This document shows positions 59,926 to 64,000 of a stretch of 64,000 nucleotides of DNA, in pieces (the first letter of the stretch is position 1; each line of letters begins with the position of its first letter). A program made the position numbers and the translations under genes. Origin of the DNA: Lachnospiraceae bacterium AM93-12TA (GTDB lineage: Bacteria; Bacillota; Clostridia; Lachnospirales; Lachnospiraceae); assembly GCA_027698105.1 (NCBI GenBank), contig JAQERH010000012.1, positions 1-64,000 on the forward strand, read 5' to 3'. The notes below the pieces were generated by a model. The model was not told where the DNA came from and searched no databases. It saw only the letters and a list, made by a program, of their open reading frames with translations.

Positions 59926-61454
59926 ATCGTTGCCGGCGGCTTTCCTGTGCAGTCGTACATAACGCGGTTAACTCCCTTAACCTCGTTGACGATTCTGCTG
60001 GTTACCTTGCTCAGTACCTCCCACGGGATTTCTGCTGCCTCTGCAGTCATGAAATCGCTGGTAAGTACGGCGCGCAGAGCGATGGCATAATCATATGTTC
60101 TTCCATCTCCCATGCAGCCAACGGATCTCATATTTGTCAATGCTGCGAAGTACTGGCCGAGATTCTTGGCAATGCCTGCTTTATCAATCTCCTCACGGTA
60201 AATCGCATCTGCATCCTGTACAATCTTTACCCTCTCCGGTGTAATATCGCCGATGATTCTTACACCAAGACCTGGTCCTGGGAATGGCTGACGGAACACC
60301 AGATGCTCTGGAATACCCAGCTCCAGTCCCGCCTTTCTTACCTCATCTTTAAACAGCATGCGAAGCGGCTCGATGATCTCCTTGAAATCTACGTGCTCTG
60401 GAAGTCCTCCTACATTGTGGTGGGACTTGATGACAGCAGATTTTCCAAGTCCGGACTCGATCACATCCGGGTAAATAGTTCCCTGAACTAAGAAGTCAAC
60501 GGCTCCGATCTTCTTAGCCTCTTCCTCAAATACGCGGATAAACTCCTCGCCGATAATTTTTCTCTTTGTCTCTGGATCTGTCTCTCCTGCCAGTTTTGCA
60601 TAGAAACGCTCCTGTGCGTTTACACGGACAAAATTTAAATCATATGGGCCGTTCGGTCCAAATACTGCCTCCACCTCGTCTCCCTCGTTCTTTCTTAAAA
60701 GGCCGTGGTCAACGAATACGCAGGTCAGCTGCTTTCCAACTGCCTTCGCCATCATAACTGCCGCTACGGAGGAATCTACTCCTCCGGATAAGGCGCAGAG
60801 CACACGTCCGGAACCTACCTTCTCACGGATTGCCTCAATAGAACTCTCCACAAAGGCATCCATCTTCCAGTCTCCCTTGCATTCGCACACATTGTATACA
60901 AAGTTAGACAGCATCTTTGTGCCTTCCTGTGTATGCAGAACCTCTGGATGCCACTGAACAGAGTACCACTTCTTCTCCGGATATTCCATGGCAGCTACCG
61001 GGCATACTGGAGTATGAGCTGTTACAGCAAAACCTTCCGGTGCTTTCTCAATATAATCGGTATGGCTCATCCAGCAGATGGTTTTCGGGGAAACGTCTGT
61101 AAACAGCTTAGATGCTGTGTCTACCTCTACCTCTGTCTTGCCGTACTCACTGACAGGGGCAGTAGCTACCTTTCCGTCCAGCATATAAGCCATCAGCTGA
61201 GCACCATAGCAGATACCTAAAACAGGAATACCCAGTTCAAAGATCTCTTTTGAACAGCGAGGAGAATCGTCCCCATATACACTGTTAGGTCCGCCGGTAA
61301 AAATGATTCCCTTTGGGTTCATCTCTTTAATTTTCTCAATCGGCATACTGTACGGATGTACTTCACAATATACGTTGCATTCTCTTACTCTTCTTGCAAT
61401 TAACTGATTGTACTGACCGCCAAAATCCAGTACAATAATCATCTCTTTTTCCAC
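59913..61454 (-). CDS. guaA: GMP synthase, glutamine-hydrolysing (513 aa)
   Basis: Converts XMP to GMP with glutamine. The N-terminal class I amidotransferase domain has nucleophile Cys in GICYGAQ (about 80-86) and the His/Glu pair near [11 protein letters not shown]. The ATP pyrophosphatase domain has SGGVDSSV (about 219-226), and the C-terminal dimerisation domain ends [16 protein letters not shown]. It starts at GTG with AGGAGG 7 bases upstream. Its last codons coincide with the att core, so recent insertions have replaced the DNA after its stop codon. Confidence 0.96.
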   Translation of the reverse strand: MEKEMIIVLDFGGQYNQLIARRVRECNVYCEVHPYSMPIEKIKEMNPKGIIFTGGPNSVYGDDSPRCSKEIFELGIPVLGICYGAQLMAYMLDGKVATAPVSEYGKTEVEVDTASKLFTDVSPKTICWMSHTDYIEKAPEGFAVTAHTPVCPVAAMEYPEKKWYSVQWHPEVLHTQEGTKMLSNFVYNVCECKGDWKMDAFVESSIEAIREKVGSGRVLCALSGGVDSSVAAVMMAKAVGKQLTCVFVDHGLLRKNEGDEVEAVFGPNGPYDLNFVRVNAQERFYAKLAGETDPETKRKIIGEEFIRVFEEEAKKIGAVDFLVQGTIYPDVIESGLGKSAVIKSHHNVGGLPEHVDFKEIIEPLRMLFKDEVRKAGLELGIPEHLVFRQPFPGPGLGVRIIGDITPERVKIVQDADAIYREEIDKAGIAKNLGQYFAALTNMRSVGCMGDGRTYDYAIALRAVLTSDFMTAEAAEIPWEVLSKVTSRIVNEVKGVNRVMYDCTGKPPATIEFE

Positions 61455-61524
61455 GAGTATTCCTCCTATAATTCTTCACTGTTGTCGCAGTCTGCAAAAG
61501 GGGAAACTTCCGCAGTCTATTTTT

Positions 61525-61553
61525 ATTATAAGACACTCTCTCCTGCTTGGCAA
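61525..61553 (-). promoter_or_regulatory. guaA promoter
   Basis: Minus-strand TTGCCA (61548-61553) and perfect TATAAT (61525-61530), 17-base spacer. The leader of about 65 bases has no recognisable purine riboswitch. Confidence 0.75.
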
Positions 61554-61582
61554 CAGGATTTTCTAAAACTCCCGCACCTTTT

Positions 61583-62104
61583 CTAAAGTTCCCGCACCTT
61601 TCTGATTCCTTTATAAATGCCTTCTGTAAAAGGTTCTCCCACTGTAACATAACCGTTTCTCTCATAGAAGCAGTTCAGTGGTTCATTGCCCAGCTGGCAG
61701 TCCAGGCGGACTCCCTTTTTTCCACGCTTTCCGGCATAATCTGCTATCAGCTCCAGAAATGCAGTTCCTGCCCCGGGTGCGCCTGTTCTGGTAGCCAGAT
61801 GATGAACATAAAAATATTCCCTGCTGCCATCCTCCCATCTGTCATCTTTCTCCAGCAGCGCTGCCACTCCCATGACATTTCCTGCTTTCATAAGGAAAAA
61901 CAAATGTCCGGATCTGGCCTGTGCGCGAAAATATTCCTCCGAATAAATGTCCAGATATTCCTCATCGTTCCATTGATTCATTCCCTGGCTCTCCATCCAG
62001 TCAATTCTCTCCTGAATCACCTGAATGAACTGCAGGGCCTGTGTCTCCTCTGCCTGTCTCATTTCATAAATGCTGTTAGATGTTTCTTCTATCTGTGGAT
62101 CCAT
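61583..62104 (-). CDS. GNAT family N-acetyltransferase (173 aa)
   Basis: GNAT-fold acetyltransferase. The acetyl-CoA loop is in VHHLATRTGAPGAGTAFLELIADYAGKRGKKGVRLDC (about 115-150; the R/Q-x-x-G-x-G/A motif appears as RTGAPGAG), then LNCFYERNGYVTVGE, the typical C-terminal strand-helix. The acceptor substrate is unknown. The ribosome site (GGAG) is somewhat distant. The last 20 bases including the stop are followed at once by a diverged second copy (around 61562-61582). Confidence 0.83.
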   Translation of the reverse strand: MDPQIEETSNSIYEMRQAEETQALQFIQVIQERIDWMESQGMNQWNDEEYLDIYSEEYFRAQARSGHLFFLMKAGNVMGVAALLEKDDRWEDGSREYFYVHHLATRTGAPGAGTAFLELIADYAGKRGKKGVRLDCQLGNEPLNCFYERNGYVTVGEPFTEGIYKGIRKVREL

Positions 62105-62195
62105 TGCTCTTGTTCTGCTCCGTTTCTTCCATATTTTTTTGCTGCTTTTCCGACGTTTTCCTGTATATGAGCCCCTCTGCTCTATTTGACGATCC

Positions 62196-64000
62196 CTACT
62201 TCTGATTCGTTTCTGTTTCTTCCGGCTCCATATTCAGGTACTTTCGCACATACTGTCCTGTATAGGAATCCGGAATTTCAGCCACCTGCTCCGGCGTTCC
62301 CTGGGCAATGACTGTTCCGCCCTTATCGCCTCCGTTTGGACCGATATCAATCAGATAGTCGGCTGTCTTAATCACATCCAGATTGTGTTCGATCACAACG
62401 ACTGTATTGCCACCGTCTGAAAGGCGTCTGAGAATCTCGATCAGCTTGTGTACGTCAGCAAAGTGAAGGCCAGTAGTCGGTTCGTCTAAAATATAAATCG
62501 TTTTTCCTGTTCCCCGCTTGCTCAGCTCTGTGGCCAGCTTAATGCGCTGTGCCTCTCCTCCTGACAGCTGTGTAGATGGCTGTCCCAGACGGACATAGGA
62601 AAGTCCCACATCGTTCAGAGTCTCGATCTTCCTGTAAATAGACGGCACATTTTCAAAGAAATGAAGCGCCTCCTCCACCGTCATATTTAACACATCATAA
62701 ATGCTTTTCCCTTTATATTTAACTTCCAAAGTCTCGCGGTTGTACCTCTTTCCTCCGCAGACCTCGCAGGGCACATACACATCCGGCAGGAAATGCATCT
62801 CGATTTTAATAATTCCGTCTCCGCTGCAGGCCTCACACCGCCCGCCCTTTTTATTAAAGCTGAACCTTCCTTTATTATATCCCTTAGCCTTCGCATCAGG
62901 AGTGGAGGCAAACAGATCCCGAATCAGGTCAAATGCGCCTGTGTAGGTCGCCGGATTGGAACGTGGTGTCCGCCCGATAGGCGACTGGTCGATAGCAATA
63001 ATCTTATCCAGCTGCTCCGTTCCCTGGATCTCCTTATGCTTGCCTGGAATCGTCCTGGCCCGGTTCAGCTTTTTCGCCAGAGCCTTGTACAGTATCTCGT
63101 TTACCAGAGAACTTTTTCCTGAGCCTGACACTCCTGTCACGCAGGTCATCACGCCCAGAGGAAACGAAACATCAATATTCTTTAAGTTATTCTCTGCCGC
63201 TCCCTTTACAGTAATCCATCCTGTCGGCTTCCTGCGCTCCGTCGGAACAGGAATCTTAATTCTGCCGCTCAGATAAGCTCCTGTAATGGAGTCCTTACAC
63301 TTCATGATCTGCTTTGCTGTGCCTACAGCCACCACATTTCCACCGTGTTCTCCCGCTCCGGGCCCGATATCCACAATACAGTCTGCCGCCAGCATAGTAT
63401 CTTCATCATGCTCTACCACCAGCACCGTATTTCCCAGATCTCGAAGATGCAGAAGTGTCTTTAACAGCTTATCATTGTCCTTCTGGTGAAGTCCAATACT
63501 GGGCTCGTCCAGGATGTAAGCGACTCCTACCAGCCCTGATCCAATCTGGGTTGCCAGACGGATTCTCTGAGCCTCTCCGCCAGACAGTGTTCCAGTTGCC
63601 CTGGCTAAAGTCAGGTAATCCAGCCCCACATCGATCAGGAAGCTGACTCTCGCCCGAATCTCCTTTAAAATCGGAGCGCCAATAGTCTCCTGCATGGCAG
63701 TCAGATTGAGATCATCAATAAATTCCCGGTATTTGACAATGGACATATTGGTGGCCTCAAAAATATTTTTTCCGCCTACTGTCACTGCCAGAGCCTCTTT
63801 CTTCAGCCTCTGCCCCTTGCAGACAGGACATGGGGTAATCCGCATATATGTCTCATATTCTGCCTTCATGGAATCGGAAAAAGTCTCCCGATACTTCCGG
63901 TTCATATTCTGAATCAGCCCCTCAAAGGCCACATCGTAGACACCCTCACCCCTCTGTCCCTTGTAGCGTACTTTCAGAACCTTTCCGCCAGTTCCGTGAA
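62196..64000 (-). CDS. uvrA: excinuclease ABC subunit A, C-terminal two thirds (partial at right edge)
   Basis: DNA damage sensor of nucleotide excision repair. The frame is open to the window edge (upstream residues read [22 protein letters not shown]), so the start lies beyond 64000. Seen in order: the first Zn finger half (CPVCKGQRL), ABC signature [14 protein letters not shown] with Walker [13 protein letters not shown], second Walker [12 protein letters not shown], the Zn finger [27 protein letters not shown], second signature [12 protein letters not shown] and [13 protein letters not shown] variable C-terminus follows ([10 protein letters not shown]...). Both ATPase halves in the visible part are intact. 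Confidence 0.96.
   Translation of the reverse strand, partial: HGTGGKVLKVRYKGQRGEGVYDVAFEGLIQNMNRKYRETFSDSMKAEYETYMRITPCPVCKGQRLKKEALAVTVGGKNIFEATNMSIVKYREFIDDLNLTAMQETIGAPILKEIRARVSFLIDVGLDYLTLARATGTLSGGEAQRIRLATQIGSGLVGVAYILDEPSIGLHQKDNDKLLKTLLHLRDLGNTVLVVEHDEDTMLAADCIVDIGPGAGEHGGNVVAVGTAKQIMKCKDSITGAYLSGRIKIPVPTERRKPTGWITVKGAAENNLKNIDVSFPLGVMTCVTGVSGSGKSSLVNEILYKALAKKLNRARTIPGKHKEIQGTEQLDKIIAIDQSPIGRTPRSNPATYTGAFDLIRDLFASTPDAKAKGYNKGRFSFNKKGGRCEACSGDGIIKIEMHFLPDVYVPCEVCGGKRYNRETLEVKYKGKSIYDVLNMTVEEALHFFENVPSIYRKIETLNDVGLSYVRLGQPSTQLSGGEAQRIKLATELSKRGTGKTIYILDEPTTGLHFADVHKLIEILRRLSDGGNTVVVIEHNLDVIKTADYLIDIGPNGGDKGGTVIAQGTPEQVAEIPDSYTGQYVRKYLNMEPEETETNQK

Noticed and set aside
61455..61524. 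Guanine riboswitch before guaA
   Set aside because: The leader is only about 65 bases and lacks the three-helix purine aptamer; only a short repeated CGCAGTC is seen.
1..64000. CRISPR array, tRNA or rRNA genes
   Set aside because: No regularly spaced identical repeats, cloverleaf-like segments or rRNA stretches were recognised in the reading; a tRNA scan was not possible.

Overview
The window looks like a chromosome segment of a gut-type Clostridia, most likely Lachnospiraceae. This is inferred from the SCIFF peptide and its maturase, a two-gene [FeFe] hydrogenase unit, a fused SecDF, an oxygen-sensitive style hydroxylamine reductase cluster and strong AGGAGG-type ribosome sites. No rRNA, tRNA or CRISPR array was seen. 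Species was not assigned.

Positions 1-40.8 kb are backbone. In order they hold: a heterodimeric ABC exporter with a MarR regulator (0.2-4.4 kb); a split chromate-type transporter (4.6-5.8 kb); a GltD-like flavoprotein overlapping an [FeFe] hydrogenase (6.0-9.6 kb); small enzymes and an M23 peptidase (9.8-13.8 kb); a minus-strand biosynthetic run leuB-ilvD-ilvB-serC-serA (20.8 to 13.8 kb); a minus-strand run scfA-scfB-secDF-tgt-yajC (26.4 to 21.1 kb); a group of proteolysis and envelope genes (CorC-like, LspA-like, Csp-like subtilase, atypical ClpX, HtrA; 27-34 kb); an RlmI-type methylase and purC; and a large TPR-SUFU protein with a TetR gene behind it.

From about 41 kb to 59.9 kb lies an accretion of mobile DNA abutting the 3' end of guaA. 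Three copies of a guaA-3'-end-like core (43460, 47533, 59913), each accompanied by GTTATCA heptamer repeats, split it into segments. The left one (41.2-43.4 kb) has an excisionase-like protein, an XRE repressor and a HEPN-type Abi protein but no integrase. The middle one (43.5-47.5 kb) has only a Crp/Fnr regulator, two ferredoxin-type proteins, a cupin and hydroxylamine reductase. The right one (47.5-59.9 kb) is a mobilizable element with integrase, excisionase, XRE repressor, MobC-like protein, replication-type ATPase, MobV relaxase and TnpV, carrying an AT-rich defence cargo: XRE regulator, m5C methylase, PmeII-like nuclease, an unusual HD-plus-GHKL ATPase, and a divergent Vsr nuclease. The best candidate for an undescribed system is the four-gene XRE-methylase-nuclease-HD/GHKL operon.

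Beyond guaA, backbone resumes with a GNAT acetyltransferase and the 3' two thirds of uvrA, which runs off the right edge.
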